Made by a program: the position numbers and the translations under genes | The notes under the pieces: model-generated | Seen by the model: the letters and a program-made list of their open reading frames with translations, nothing else | Databases searched by the model: none | Told to the model about the DNA's origin: nothing | Part shown: positions 43,867 to 54,064 of the stretch, in pieces | How the letters are laid out: each line of letters begins with the position of its first letter | Position numbering within the stretch: position 1 is the first letter of the stretch | Source: Austwickia chelonae | GTDB lineage: Bacteria; Actinomycetota; Actinomycetes; Actinomycetales; Dermatophilaceae | Assembly (NCBI RefSeq): GCF_003391095.1 | Contig: NZ_CP031447.1 | Span: 1,860,001 to 1,924,000 of the forward strand | Direction of reading: 5' to 3' | Length of the DNA: 64,000 bases

Positions 43867-45002
43867 TAGTGTCCTGAGTCGGTAATAAGTTGGTTGTTTA
43901 GTAGGCTTAGGGTATGCCGGGTCCTGCCGCGAAACCTCTTGTCCTGACTGATCACGAACGGTCCGTGCTCTTGGGGCGGGCGCGTCGCCCGACGTCACCG
44001 GCGCGACTGGTGCAGCGCTCGAGAATCGTGTTGGCCTACGCCGATGACCCGTCGGTGGCGGGCGTAGCGCGCCAGCTCGGGGTGAGCGCCCCGACGGTGA
44101 CGAAGTAGCGCGACCACTTCCTGACAGGGCGCTTGGACGGCCTGGAGGACGCCCCACGGCCGGGACAGCCCCGCAAGCTGACCGACGAGCAGATCGAGAC
44201 GCTGATCAGCCGCACACTGGAGGGGGCTCCGCCGAACGGAGATACTCGCTGGTCGACCCGGTCGATGGCTGCCGATCAGGGGTTGAATCAGACCCAGGTG
44301 TCGCGGATCTGGCGGGCCTTCGGTCTCAAACCACACGCGGTAGACTCCACCGAAGTCGTCCAAGGACCCGGCGTTCGTGGACAAGGTCCGCGACATCGTC
44401 GGCCTGTACATGTCCCCGCCTCAGAACGCCCTGGTCCTGGTGGTGGATAAGAAGTCCCAGGTCCAAGCCCTCGACCGGACCGCGCCGATCCTGCCGATGA
44501 TGCCCGGCACACCCGCGCGGGCCACCCACGACTACGTCCACCACGGCACGACCACGGTCTTCGCGGCGATGGCCATCATCTCCGGGGCAGTCATCGCCCG
44601 GAACTACCGCCGACACCACTCGGTCGAGTTCCTCCGATTCCTCACAGAAGCCGACGCCGCCACCCCCACAGACCTCGAACTGCACCTGGTCCTCGACAAC
44701 TTCCCCCGCGAGCGGGAGGTGCCCCCAGTCACGCACAAAACCCCAGCCGTCAAGACATGGCTACTCAAACACCCCCGCGTCATACTGCACTTCACCCCCA
44801 CCAACGCGTCCTGCCTCAACCTCGTCGAACGCTGGTTCGCCGAACTCACCCACCATTCCGTGACCGAACTCGAACGCGACATCATCACCTGGACCCAGAA
44901 CTGGAACAACGACCCCAAACCCTTCGTCTAGACCAAGACCGCCGACCAGATCCTCAAAACCCTCACCAGCTACTGCCAACGAACCAACGACTCACGACAC
45001 TA
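43867..45002 (+). mobile_element. IS630-family insertion sequence, decayed
   Basis: About 1.13 kb between terminal inverted repeats: left GTGTCCTGAGTCG at 43869 and right, read inward, GTGTCGTGAGTCG ending at 45000 (12 of 13 match). TA flanks both sides (43867-43868 and 45001-45002), matching the TA target duplication of IS630. It contains one broken transposase gene. It lies in the island next to tRNA-Lys. Confidence 0.88.
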
Positions 45003-45003
45003 G
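43914..45003 (+). pseudogene. IS630 transposase with two amber codons and one frameshift
   Basis: Starts MPGPAAKPLVLTDHERSVL with the HTH GVARQLGVSAPTVTK. A TAG at 44106 takes the place where relatives have Trp (K-W-R). It continues RDHFLTGRLDGLEDAPRPG and WRAFGLKPH, then shifts by one base between about 44340 and 44365. The DDE core follows: VVDKKSQVQALDR (D1), LHLVLDN (D2), NASCLNLVERWFAELTHHS (E). A second TAG at 44929 again replaces a usual Trp (PFVW-TKTADQI). A 27-bp segment is inserted at 44701. The element cannot move by itself. Confidence 0.88.
44701..44727. repeat. Small palindromic insertion inside the transposase
   Basis: TTCCCCCGCGAGCGGGAGGT followed by GCCCCCA sits between the catalytic LDN and THKTP, where relatives have only two residues. 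It has a partial palindrome CCCGC/GCGGG and resembles, from memory, dispersed small repeats of streptomycetes (GGGGGCACCTCCC on the other strand). Confidence 0.5.
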
Positions 45004-45064
45004 ACGTCGGTAAGGATGTCGAGTCTTTGGGGGCACCATTGGACGAGCGCCGCCGGGAAAACAC

Positions 45065-45096
45065 AATGAGGCGAAACCCGAAGGTTCCGCCTCATT
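45065..45096 (-). terminator. Rho-independent terminator of tRNA-Lys
   Basis: On the minus strand a 14-bp stem (one G-T pair) with a TTCG tetraloop, AATGAGGCGGAACC-TTCG, followed by GTGTTTTCC. It lies just downstream of the tRNA. Confidence 0.85.
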
Positions 45097-45142
45097 TCTG
45101 TGTTTGGTGCGCCATCAGGGACTCGAACCCCGAACCCAGTGA
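45096..45142. repeat. att-like repeat in the tRNA-Lys 3' half (right copy)
   Basis: The intact partner of 42205-42251, covering the CCA end, acceptor, T arm and anticodon-stem edge of tRNA-Lys plus 9 bp beyond. Together they bracket about 2.9 kb. Confidence 0.65.
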
Positions 45143-45180
45143 TTAAGAGTCACTTGCTCTGCCAATTGAGCTAATGGCGC
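45105..45180 (-). tRNA. tRNA-Lys (CTT)
   Basis: 76 nt. Acceptor GCGCCAT pairs with ATGGCGC; D arm GCTC...GAGC; anticodon stem AGTGA/TCACT with loop CTCTTAA, anticodon CTT; T arm CGGGG-TTCGAGT-CCCTG; discriminator A and encoded CCA. Confidence 0.95.
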
Positions 45181-45474
45181 CTGCCGAACGAGTACGACTG
45201 TACATGAATTCGAGTTTCAACATGAAATCCGCTGGTCAGCGACCTGAAGCTCGGGCAGCACCCGATGCACGACACGCCGAAGAACCAGAAAAAGTCCCCA
45301 AAAAACTTCCGAACGTCTGATCCTGCCCCCGATCAGCCCTCCCACCGGCTCCCCCGGCGTAACGTCTGACATGTCTGCGCCCGCGGCGGCGCATCGTGAC
45401 CACCCCGCCGACACACCCCCGACCGCCACCACCCCCGGCGACGGACACGGTGTGCCACACGAAGGAGGACAATC

Positions 45475-46524
45475 ATGCGGGCACTCGTCAAGCCCACAGC
45501 CGGGCCAGGCCTGGAACTCCGCGACGTCCCCGAGCCCGAATGCGGGCCCACCGACGTCAAGATCCGGGTCCTGCGCGCAGGGCTGTGCGGCACCGACCTG
45601 CACCTCGAGCAGTGGGACGACTGGGCCGCCGCCACCGTCAAACCCCCGATGACCATCGGGCACGAGTTCTTCGGTGAGATCGTCGAGGTCGGCCACGAGG
45701 TCGAAGGAGTCATGCCACTGAAAGTCGGCATGAAGGCCTCCGGTGAAGGCCACGTCGTCTGCGGGTTCTGCCGCAACTGCCGCGCAGGGCGCCGCCACGT
45801 CTGCATCAACACCAAAGGCATCGGCGTCAACCGCGACGGCGCTTTCGCCGACTACGTCGTCATCCCCGCGAGCAACGCCTGGGTGCAACCCGACGACATG
45901 GACCCCGACGTCGGTGCCCTCTTCGACCCGCTCGGCAATGCCACCCACACCGCCCTGCAATGGCCCATGGTCGGCGAGGACGTCCTCATCACCGGCGCCG
46001 GCCCGATCGGCGTGATGGCGGCCGCCATCGCCCGCCACGCAGGAGCCCGCCACGTCGTCGTCACCGACCTGTCCGACTACCGTCTCGCCCTGGCCGAGAA
46101 AGCCGGTGCCGACCTCGTCGTCAACACCACCCGTAAAACCATCCGGGAAGCACAACACGAACTGGGTATGCGGGAAGGTTTCGACATCGGCCTGGAAATG
46201 TCCGGCGCGCCCATCGCCGTCAACGACATGATCGACAACATGAACCACGGCGGACGCGTCGCCATGCTCGGCCTCCCCAAAGACCCCTACCCCATCGACT
46301 GGGGCAAGGTCATCACCCACATGATCACGATCAAAGGCATCTACGGCCGGGAAATGTACGACACCTGGTATGCGATGAGCTCCATGCTGCAAACCTCCGA
46401 GAACCTCCGCGACGCCGTGAAATCGGTCATCACCCACCGGGTCGACTTCGAGGACTGGCCCGACGCCTGGGCCGCCGCCCGCAGCGGACAGTGCGGCAAG
46501 GTCGTCATGGACCTCACCCGCTGA
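45475..46524 (+). CDS. tdh: L-threonine 3-dehydrogenase Tdh
   Basis: A zinc medium-chain dehydrogenase oxidising L-threonine to 2-amino-3-oxobutyrate with NAD+. The 349 residues show catalytic zinc ligands in [11 protein letters not shown] and [14 protein letters not shown], structural zinc [15 protein letters not shown], the NAD fold [17 protein letters not shown], and [13 protein letters not shown], typical of Tdh. The ribosome site GAAGGAGG precedes the ATG. It is 42 bp upstream of kbl, the usual partner, and next to tRNA-Lys. Confidence 0.94.
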   Translation: MRALVKPTAGPGLELRDVPEPECGPTDVKIRVLRAGLCGTDLHLEQWDDWAAATVKPPMTIGHEFFGEIVEVGHEVEGVMPLKVGMKASGEGHVVCGFCRNCRAGRRHVCINTKGIGVNRDGAFADYVVIPASNAWVQPDDMDPDVGALFDPLGNATHTALQWPMVGEDVLITGAGPIGVMAAAIARHAGARHVVVTDLSDYRLALAEKAGADLVVNTTRKTIREAQHELGMREGFDIGLEMSGAPIAVNDMIDNMNHGGRVAMLGLPKDPYPIDWGKVITHMITIKGIYGREMYDTWYAMSSMLQTSENLRDAVKSVITHRVDFEDWPDAWAAARSGQCGKVVMDLTR

Positions 46525-46566
46525 CCCCACGCAGCCACCTGAAGATCCACGAAAGGAACCACCACC

Positions 46567-47778
<1,212 letters not shown>

Positions 47779-47801
47779 TCGACTTCGCCGCGGCACACAG
47801 A

Positions 47802-47840
47802 TGAAGGCCGCCTGCCCGGTGGACGGGTAGGCGGCCTTCA
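47802..47840. terminator. Bidirectional hairpin terminator
   Basis: A 17-bp stem (TGAAGGCCGCCTGCCCG with 47824-47840, one G-T pair) and the loop GTGGA, between the convergent kbl and GroES-like genes. Confidence 0.85.
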
Positions 47841-47866
47841 CGGTGGTTCCGACCATGACGAGCGGG

Positions 47867-48277
47867 TCAGAGATAGAGCCCTGCGTCGGGGTCCTTCTCC
47901 GGGGTGGAGACGGCGTGGAGATCACGTTCCCGGAGGAGGACGTATTCTCGTCCGTCGAGTTCCACGGTGGCCCGTTCCGAGGGGTCGTACAGCGCCCGGT
48001 CGGCGAGGCGTACCTGCCGCACATTGGCACCGACCGCGACGACGGTGGCCCAGGCCAGGCGTTTGCCCAGCTGGGCGGTGGCCGGAATGATCAGCCCACC
48101 GCCGGTCTGTCGTTCGCCCTTCTCCCCTTCGTCGGAGAGCAGGACGCGGTCGTGCAACATGCGGAGGGCGAGCCCGCCCTCGGAGACGGCCTGTCGGCGC
48201 GGTGATGCGTCGGCTGGTTCGTCGGTGTTGGTCGGCTCGTCGTAGGCCCCGTCGTCGGGAAGTTCTGGATCAGCCAC
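47867..48277 (-). CDS. GroES-like co-chaperone
   Basis: A 136-residue protein with a chaperonin-10 domain: LRMLHDRVLLSDEGEKGERQTGGGLIIPATAQLGKRLAWATVVAVG shows the DRVL, the mobile loop (TGGGLIIP) and the beta barrel. A 40-residue acidic N-terminus is extra, and the C-terminus (YVLLRERDLHAV) is conserved. It is not the groES of a groESL operon, since no groEL is near; such stand-alone paralogues are usual in Micrococcales. GTG start at 48277 overlaps the DUF3618 stop region by 8 bp. Confidence 0.85.
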   Translation of the reverse strand: MADPELPDDGAYDEPTNTDEPADASPRRQAVSEGGLALRMLHDRVLLSDEGEKGERQTGGGLIIPATAQLGKRLAWATVVAVGANVRQVRLADRALYDPSERATVELDGREYVLLRERDLHAVSTPEKDPDAGLYL

Positions 48278-48533
48278 GGGAGCGGCGCATGATGCCGATG
48301 CCGACGAGCAGGATGACCGCAGCGGCCACGATGGCGACTCGTTCCATACGGAAGTCGCCCTTGGGGGTCATGAAGGTCTCTTGCAGTTTCGCGACGGTGG
48401 CGTCCTTCTGCCGCTGTGCGATGACACCCGGTTTGGCTCGATAGGCCAGCTCGTCGATCGTGGTCGCCAAGCGGGTACGAGTGGCTTCGATGTCCGCTTC
48501 GATCTGGTTCGGGTTGCGAGCTTCTTGGCTCAT
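48270..48533 (-). CDS. DUF3618 family small membrane protein
   Basis: An 87-residue protein. The DUF3618 motif is QIEADIEATRTRLATTIDELAYRAKPG, followed by a linker and one C-terminal helix VAIVAAAVILLVGIGIM with a basic RRSRG tail. Probably membrane-anchored; function unknown. It is upstream of and overlaps the GroES-like gene, and is divergent from bcp, an arrangement I recall from many actinobacteria. Confidence 0.85.
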   Translation of the reverse strand: MSQEARNPNQIEADIEATRTRLATTIDELAYRAKPGVIAQRQKDATVAKLQETFMTPKGDFRMERVAIVAAAVILLVGIGIMRRSRG

Positions 48534-48629
48534 CTGTTGTCCTTTCCTGCGCGGCCCCGGCGGGCCGGTGGCGTCCTGAACTAACCTACCGTGGAACACG
48601 CCTCGTCGTAGCCCTCCAAGGAGCAACCC

Positions 48630-49094
48630 ATGACCCGTCTGGAACCTGGCGAACTCGCCCCAACCTGGACACTCACCAGCGACTCGGGGACGACGGTGAG
48701 TCTGGCCGATTACGCCGGGCGCACACTGATCATCTTCTTCTACCCCGCAGCGATGACACCGGGGTGTACCAAGCAGGCCTGCGACTTCCGGGACTCCTTG
48801 GAGCCTCTTCTGGCGGCGGGCTACGACGTGGTGGGGATCTCCCCGGACAGCCCGGAGAAACTGGCGGCCTTCGTCGACAAGGAATCCCTGACGTACCCCT
48901 TGCTGTCCGACCCGGACAAGGCCGTCCTGACCGCTTATGGCGCGTACGGGGAGAAGAAGCTGTACGGCAAGACGGTGACCGGAGTGATCCGTTCGACCAT
49001 GGTGATCGACGGCGAGGGTCGGATCTCCCTGGCCCGGTACAACGTGAAAGCCACCGGTCATGTCGCTTCACTGCGTAAAGCGTTGAAGGTCTGA
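48630..49094 (+). CDS. bcp: Thioredoxin-dependent thiol peroxidase Bcp
   Basis: A 154-residue BCP/PrxQ peroxiredoxin reducing H2O2 and organic peroxides. The peroxidatic Cys is in YPAAMTPGCTKQACDFRDS with the resolving Cys five residues on (CTKQAC), typical of the alpha2-type. PLLSDPDKAV and STMVIDGEGRI follow. AAGGAG stands before the ATG. Length normal. Confidence 0.94.
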   Translation: MTRLEPGELAPTWTLTSDSGTTVSLADYAGRTLIIFFYPAAMTPGCTKQACDFRDSLEPLLAAGYDVVGISPDSPEKLAAFVDKESLTYPLLSDPDKAVLTAYGAYGEKKLYGKTVTGVIRSTMVIDGEGRISLARYNVKATGHVASLRKALKV

Positions 49095-49262
49095 CCTGCA
49101 CGGACGGGCGTATAGTCTGGTGTTCGGACAGGCCGTCGGGTGTCCCGGTCAAGGGCGACGAAATGTCTTAGTGCACCCGAATGCCTACTTCTCGTCGAAC
49201 AGGCCGTAAACTTCACGCTTGCGCGGCCATGATCACCGACGTGATGTCGGTCGTCTCCGTGC

Positions 49263-49344
49263 GCGCGGGAGTGGTGAAATTGGCAGACACGCAGGATTTA
49301 GGTTCCTGTGCCGCAAGGCGTGAGGGTTCAAGTCCCTTCTCCCG
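49263..49344 (+). tRNA. tRNA-Leu (TAG)
   Basis: 82 nt with acceptor GCGGGAG/CTCCCGC, anticodon loop ATTTAGG (anticodon TAG), a long variable arm TGCCGCAAGGCGT typical of Leu, and T arm GAGGG-TTCAAGT-CCCTT. The 3' sequence ACCCA shows that CCA is not encoded exactly. Confidence 0.93.
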
Positions 49345-49399
49345 CACCCAGTGCATTGCCGAACGGCCAGGTCCGGGACGCCCCAGGGCACAGGCTGTG

Positions 49400-49433
49400 G
49401 GCCGTCCGATCACCCGCTGGTGACCGGACGGCC
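49400..49433. terminator. Hairpin terminator
   Basis: Stem GGCCGTCCG with CGGACGGCC, one mismatch, then TCACC/GGTGA and the loop CGCT. Between tRNA-Leu and the convergent rdgB. Confidence 0.75.
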
Positions 49434-49477
49434 GCCGTTGGTTCCGACGTCGGCCTCCGGGCGCGACATCGCCCCGT

Positions 49478-50131
49478 TCAGTGCCGGCCCAAGCGCTCCC
49501 GCAGGTCCGCGGACAACACCCGGAAGGCCTGACCCCGGTGGCTGATCGCGTTCTTCTCCGCCGAGGACAGCTGCGCTGCGGTCCGCTCGTCGCCCTCCAC
49601 CAGGAGGATCGGGTCGTACCCGAAACCGTTCTCCCCACGAGGCTCACGGGTCAATGTTCCAGGGAAACGCCCCTTCCGGACCACCGTGGTGCACCCCTCG
49701 ACGGTGCCGCTTCCGTCCGGGATCGCCAAGGCCGCTGCACAGACGAAGGCTGCGCCACGCTCCTCGTCGGGCACATCGGCCAGTTGAGCGAGCAGAAGCT
49801 CCAGGTTGGCCCGGTCGTCACCGTGCCGGCCCGACCAGCGCGCGCTGAAGACGCCCGGAGCGCCGCCCAAGACATCCACCGCCAGGCCCGAATCATCCGC
49901 CAGGGCAGGTAGCCCGGTGGCTGCGGCCACCGTGGTCGCCTTCAACGTGGCATTCGCCGCGAAGGTCACCCCGGTCTCGACGACATCGGCGACCTCGGGG
50001 AAATCCCCGACGCCCACCAGTTCGGCACCGATCTCGGCGAGGACGTCGGCGAGGATCACCCGTAGCTCAGCGACCTTGCCCTCATTGCGGGTCGCCAGGA
50101 CGATCCGGCGGTCGGTCGACGAGGCATTCAT
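49478..50131 (-). CDS. rdgB: XTP/dITP diphosphatase RdgB
   Basis: Removes non-canonical purine nucleotides (XTP, dITP) from the pool. The 217 residues include [40 protein letters not shown] (catalytic Asp, SAR), and [14 protein letters not shown] at 50131 overlaps the rph stop as ATGA; the rph-rdgB pair is classic. The C-terminus [10 protein letters not shown] is the usual SHR ending. Confidence 0.95.
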   Translation of the reverse strand: MNASSTDRRIVLATRNEGKVAELRVILADVLAEIGAELVGVGDFPEVADVVETGVTFAANATLKATTVAAATGLPALADDSGLAVDVLGGAPGVFSARWSGRHGDDRANLELLLAQLADVPDEERGAAFVCAAALAIPDGSGTVEGCTTVVRKGRFPGTLTREPRGENGFGYDPILLVEGDERTAAQLSSAEKNAISHRGQAFRVLSADLRERLGRH

Positions 50132-50877
50132 CGGGTGCGCTCCCGGGCCGGGGCGTCCAGTGCAGCCTGCTGTAGGGCCGTCAAACGGGCGCAACCGATC
50201 TCGGCCAGCGACAGCAGCCCGTCGAGCAGAGCGCGGTCGAAAGGCTCACCTTCCGCTGTGCCCTGCACCTCCACGAAACGTCCGTCCCCGGTCATCACGA
50301 CATTCATGTCGGTGTCGGCGTCGACATCCTCCACATAGTCCAGGTCCAGCACCGGCTCACCCTTGACGACACCGACACTGACCGCGGACACCGAACCGGT
50401 GAGCACCGTCGCGGAAGAACGGATTGCCCGGGAGGCCTTCCCCGCGGCCACCGCGTCAGCGAGCGCCACATAGGCTCCGGTGATGGCTGCGGTGCGGGTG
50501 CCGCCGTCGGCCTGGAGGACGTCGCAGTCCAGGACGACGGTGTTCTCCCCCAGGGCTTTCATGTCGACGACGGCGCGGAGGGATCGGCCGACGAGCCGGG
50601 AGATCTCGTGGGTGCGGCCGCCGATCTTGCCTTTGACCGACTCGCGGTCGTTGCGGGTGTTGGTGGAGCGGGGAAGCATCGCGTACTCGGCGGTGACCCA
50701 CCCTTTGCCCTGGCCTTTCAGCCAGCGCGGTACGCCTTCGGTGAAGCTGGCTGCGCAGAGCACCCTGGTGCGGCCGAATTCCACCAGGACGCTGCCTTCG
50801 GCGTGGTCGAGCCAGTTACGGGTGATGCGGATGTCGCGGAGCTGGTCCGCGGTGCGGCCGTCGTGTCGGGTCGTCAT
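50128..50877 (-). CDS. rph: Ribonuclease PH
   Basis: A 3'-5' phosphorolytic exoribonuclease trimming tRNA 3' ends. The 249 residues include [76 protein letters not shown] and [17 protein letters not shown], all signatures of the family. The ATG lies 7 nt after TAGGGT, leaderless. Coupled to rdgB. Confidence 0.96.
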   Translation of the reverse strand: MTTRHDGRTADQLRDIRITRNWLDHAEGSVLVEFGRTRVLCAASFTEGVPRWLKGQGKGWVTAEYAMLPRSTNTRNDRESVKGKIGGRTHEISRLVGRSLRAVVDMKALGENTVVLDCDVLQADGGTRTAAITGAYVALADAVAAGKASRAIRSSATVLTGSVSAVSVGVVKGEPVLDLDYVEDVDADTDMNVVMTGDGRFVEVQGTAEGEPFDRALLDGLLSLAEIGCARLTALQQAALDAPARERTR

Positions 50878-50884
50878 GGTCGAA

Positions 50885-50890
50885 ACCCTA
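50885..50890 (-). promoter_or_regulatory. Putative -10 hexamer of rph-rdgB
   Basis: The minus strand reads TAGGGT, 7 nt, then ATG. Confidence 0.5.
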
Positions 50891-50925
50891 TCGGGATCGG
50901 AAGCGGTCCGTTCCCGGTCGACAGC

Positions 50926-51732
50926 TCAGTTGTCCTGGGCGCTGCCTCGGTAGACGCCGGTGACCTCGGGGCCGAGGAAGCGTTTGGCCAGCTGCGCGAA
51001 TTCAGCGGGGTCGCCGGTGGTCGTGAAGCGGTGTTCCGGTGCGGCGAGGGTGTCGGCGCGGAGTTCGCCGCGGTCGGCCAGGACGCGGTAGACGTCTTTC
51101 GCGGTTTCTTCGGCTGAGGAGACGAGGGTCACCAGGTCGCCGACGACATAGCTGATCACCCCGGTGAGGAGCGGATAGTGGGTGCAGCCCAGGATCAGGG
51201 TGTCGACCCCTGCGGCGACGACCGGGTCCAGGTATTCGTGGGCGGCGGCGAGGAGGTCGTCTCCTCCGGTGATGCCTTGCTCCACGAAGTCCACGAAGCG
51301 GGGGCAGGGCTGGCTGAGGACGTCGATCTGCGGTGCGGCCGCGAAGGCGTCGGGGTAGGCCCGGCTCTGGTGGGTGCCACGGGTGGAGATCACGCCGACC
51401 TTCTGGTTGCGGGTCGCGGCGGCGGCTCGGCGGACTGCTGGGCGGATCACTTCGACGACGGGGACGTCATAGCGTTCCCGGGCGTCGTGCAGGACGGCGG
51501 CGCTGGCCGTATTGCAGGCGATGACGAGGACCTTGACTCCGCGGTCGACCAGCCCGTCGAGGCATTCCAGGGCGTACTGGCGGGTCTGCGCGATGGGCCG
51601 CGGTCCGTAGGGTGCGCGCGCAGTGTCGCCGAAGTATTCGACGGCTTCGTGCGGGAGCTGGTCCAGGACGGCTCGTGCGACGGTCAGGCCGCCGTAGCCG
51701 GAGTCGAAGATACCGATCGGAGCGTCCACCAC
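50926..51732 (-). CDS. murI: Glutamate racemase MurI
   Basis: Makes D-glutamate for peptidoglycan. The 268 residues show [15 protein letters not shown] (Asp/Ser), [11 protein letters not shown], the first catalytic Cys in VIACNTASA and the second in [10 protein letters not shown], as required for two-base racemisation. Start GTG at 51732, 7 nt after TATAGT. Upstream of rph with its own promoter. Confidence 0.96.
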   Translation of the reverse strand: MVDAPIGIFDSGYGGLTVARAVLDQLPHEAVEYFGDTARAPYGPRPIAQTRQYALECLDGLVDRGVKVLVIACNTASAAVLHDARERYDVPVVEVIRPAVRRAAAATRNQKVGVISTRGTHQSRAYPDAFAAAPQIDVLSQPCPRFVDFVEQGITGGDDLLAAAHEYLDPVVAAGVDTLILGCTHYPLLTGVISYVVGDLVTLVSSAEETAKDVYRVLADRGELRADTLAAPEHRFTTTGDPAEFAQLAKRFLGPEVTGVYRGSAQDN

Positions 51733-51739
51733 GACGACG

Positions 51740-51745
51740 ACTATA
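51740..51745 (-). promoter_or_regulatory. Putative -10 hexamer of murI
   Basis: The minus strand reads TATAGT, close to the TATAAT consensus, 7 nt before GTG. Confidence 0.5.
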
Positions 51746-51781
51746 GAGGGCGGCGGGGTGTGGCTTTCTCCCAGGTGTGTC

Positions 51782-52429
51782 TCAGGTCGGGTCGTCCAGG
51801 GCGTGGAGGAGTGCTTCGGAGAGGGATTCCTGTAGCCAGGTGAGGAAGTCGTAGATCATCACGAGTTCGAGGGTCTTCTCGTCGAGGGTGTCCTCGGCGA
51901 CGGCCTGTTCGAGTCGGTCGCCGTCGTCGTCCGTGCGCAGGTCGAGTCGGTCGCCCAGGACGAGTCGTACGTCGGTGAGCGCCATGGCGAGTGCTTGTGC
52001 GTCGTCCTGGTCGAGGAGGAGTTCGTCGGTTTCTTCGGTGCTGTCTTTCCCGGTGGGGTCGGCGCTGAGCAGGGCGATCGCGGTTTCCAGGTTGGCGGCT
52101 TTGCGATCGCGGAGGCCTGGGGCCACCATGCGTCGGAATTCGGCGGCTGCCAGGGGGTCTTCCCGGTGTGCATCCGGGAGGAGCCTGTCCAGGGCCGGGT
52201 CTCGGCCGGGGTCGTCCAGGTCGTCGTCATGCAGACGCCCCGTGGCTTCGCTCAGGTCGGCGAGTCCGGCTCCGCGCATCAGGTCCTCGAAGTCGTCACC
52301 GGTGCTCGGGGTGACGGGGCGGGAGACGAGGCGGTGCACCTGTCCCATGAGGGCGATCAGCAGCGCCCGTTCGTCGCTGTCGAGGCGGGTGACGAAATGT
52401 CCTTGTCGGAAGCGGAAGGCGTGGGCCAT
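51782..52429 (-). CDS. DUF2017 family protein
   Basis: A 215-residue actinobacterial protein of unknown function. Landmarks: [50 protein letters not shown], and a C-terminal helical region [26 protein letters not shown]. Almost always next to clpS and murI in this phylum, as here. It starts directly after the clpS stop, so it is cotranscribed with the N-end-rule adaptor. It could be linked to ClpS/ClpCP proteolysis; this is inference from gene order. Confidence 0.88.
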   Translation of the reverse strand: MAHAFRFRQGHFVTRLDSDERALLIALMGQVHRLVSRPVTPSTGDDFEDLMRGAGLADLSEATGRLHDDDLDDPGRDPALDRLLPDAHREDPLAAAEFRRMVAPGLRDRKAANLETAIALLSADPTGKDSTEETDELLLDQDDAQALAMALTDVRLVLGDRLDLRTDDDGDRLEQAVAEDTLDEKTLELVMIYDFLTWLQESLSEALLHALDDPT

Positions 52430-52720
52430 CTACTCGTCCTTCTGGTAGGTCGCCCACAGGCCGTAGCCCTGGAGCGCTTCGGTGTGCCGTTCCATCTGCT
52501 CGCGGGGACCGCTGGCCACGACCGCGCGGCCCTTGTGGTGCACGTCGAGCATCAGGGAATGGGCTTTTTCCTGGGAGAATCCGAAGTAGCTACGGAAGAC
52601 CCAGGTCACGTAACTCATCAGGTTGACCGGGTCGTTCCAGACGATGGTCACCCAGGGAACGTCCACGTCCACCGTGGTCTCTTCGAGCTGGAGCAGCTGG
52701 TCCGTGGGGGCAGTCGACAC
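52430..52720 (-). CDS. clpS: ClpS adaptor (N-end rule)
   Basis: A 96-residue adaptor delivering N-degron proteins to ClpC/ClpA. The core PWVTIVWNDPVNLMSYVTWVFRSYFGFS includes the W/V-NDP-N substrate-pocket motif, then KAHSLMLDVHHKGRAVVASGPREQME. GTG at 52720 is chosen because TATTGT stands 6 nt upstream; the longer frame runs into pncB. Leaderless, divergent from pncB by only 22 bp. Confidence 0.93.
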   Translation of the reverse strand: MSTAPTDQLLQLEETTVDVDVPWVTIVWNDPVNLMSYVTWVFRSYFGFSQEKAHSLMLDVHHKGRAVVASGPREQMERHTEALQGYGLWATYQKDE

Positions 52721-52726
52721 GGCACC

Positions 52727-52736
52727 ACAATAGAGT
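52727..52736. promoter_or_regulatory. Overlapping divergent -10 hexamers of clpS and pncB
   Basis: Minus strand TATTGT (52727-52732), 6 nt before the clpS GTG; plus strand TAGAGT (52731-52736), 6 nt before the pncB GTG. The two hexamers share two base pairs, so RNA polymerase cannot open both at once. Confidence 0.6.
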
Positions 52737-52742
52737 GTGCCC

Positions 52743-54041
52743 GTGACCAGCACCGCACTCCTGACCGACCACTACGAGTTGACCATGCTGCAGGCTGCTC
52801 TTCATTCGGGCGCCGCGCATCGTCACAGCATCTTCGAGCTCTTCGGGCGGCGGCTGCCTGACGGGCGGCGCTACGGAGTGGTCGCCGGAGTGGGCAGAAT
52901 GTTGGATTCCTTGCGGGAGTTCCGTTTTCAGGAAGCAGAGCTCGACTTCCTCGCGGCGCGCAAAGTCGTCGATACCAAGACCATCGACTTCCTCAGCGAT
53001 TACGCCTTCACCGGGAACATGTGGGGTTATCGGGAAGGTGAGATCTACTTCCCCGGTTCGCCGCTGCTCGTGGTCGAAGGCACTTTCGCCGAGGCCTGCA
53101 TCCTGGAAACGCTCCTGCTGTCGATCTACAACCACGACTGCGCGGTCGCCTCGGCGGCTTCCCGGATGGCGACCGCCGCCGGGGGGCGTCCACTGATCGA
53201 GATGGGGTCACGGCGCACCCATGAGGAAGCGGCGGTCGCAGCTGCTCATGCCGCCTACGTGTGTGGTTTCTCCACGACGTCCAACCTGGAGGCGGCCCGG
53301 CGGTTCGGGATCCCCAGCGCCGGCACGTCGGCGCACAGTTTCACTCTCCTGCACGACGGCGAAGAGGCTGCCTTCCAGGCGCAGGTGGACAGTTTGGGCG
53401 CCTCCACGACCCTCCTGGTCGACACCTATGACGTCGTCCGGGCGGTGACCCGCGCCGTGGACATCGCCGGTCCGGAGCTCGGCGCGGTACGCATCGACTC
53501 CGGCGATCTCGTCACCCAGGCCTACGACGTCCGAGCCCTGCTCGACTCGCTCGGTGCGACGAAGACCCGCATCGTGGTCACCTCCGACCTGGACGAACAT
53601 GCCATCGCTGCCCTGGCGGCCGCCCCGGTCGACGCCTACGGTGTCGGCACCTCCCTGGTGACCGGGTCGGGGCACCCCACTGCGGGGCTCGTCTACAAGC
53701 TGGTCTCGCGGGCCGACGAGGACGGAGATCTGGTCGATGTCGCCAAACGCAGCAAGGACAAGGCCTCGGTCGGCGGACGCAAGCACGCGCTGCGTCGAAT
53801 AGGACCTTCCGGCGATGCCGAAGCCGAGGTCATCGGCATCGGTGAAGAGCCTGCTGCTCAGGAGCACGACCGATCCCTGCTCGTCGAGCTCGTCCGCCAC
53901 GGTGAGATCGTGGCGGACACCGGGGCGGACATCGCTCGCGCCCACCACAAGAGAGCTCTGGCCGAATTGCCGGCCGGTGCGCGTCGTCTCTCTCGTGGCG
54001 AGCCCGTCATCCCTACGATCTTTCAGGACGACATCCGCTGA
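52743..54041 (+). CDS. pncB: Nicotinate phosphoribosyltransferase PncB
   Basis: Converts nicotinate and PRPP to nicotinate mononucleotide with ATP. The 432 residues open TSTALLTDHYELTMLQAAL, and have FELFGRRLPDGRRYGVVAG, the phosphorylated-His region IEMGSRRTHEEAA, GTSAHSFTLLH, and GVRIDSGDL-like AVRIDSGDLVTQAY. GTG at 52743 follows TAGAGT by 6 nt; the GTG at 52737 is in frame but lies within the promoter. Forms an operon with pncA, 23 bp downstream. Confidence 0.95.
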   Translation: MTSTALLTDHYELTMLQAALHSGAAHRHSIFELFGRRLPDGRRYGVVAGVGRMLDSLREFRFQEAELDFLAARKVVDTKTIDFLSDYAFTGNMWGYREGEIYFPGSPLLVVEGTFAEACILETLLLSIYNHDCAVASAASRMATAAGGRPLIEMGSRRTHEEAAVAAAHAAYVCGFSTTSNLEAARRFGIPSAGTSAHSFTLLHDGEEAAFQAQVDSLGASTTLLVDTYDVVRAVTRAVDIAGPELGAVRIDSGDLVTQAYDVRALLDSLGATKTRIVVTSDLDEHAIAALAAAPVDAYGVGTSLVTGSGHPTAGLVYKLVSRADEDGDLVDVAKRSKDKASVGGRKHALRRIGPSGDAEAEVIGIGEEPAAQEHDRSLLVELVRHGEIVADTGADIARAHHKRALAELPAGARRLSRGEPVIPTIFQDDIR

Positions 54042-54064
54042 CCCCTACGCCCTCAGGAGGAGAA

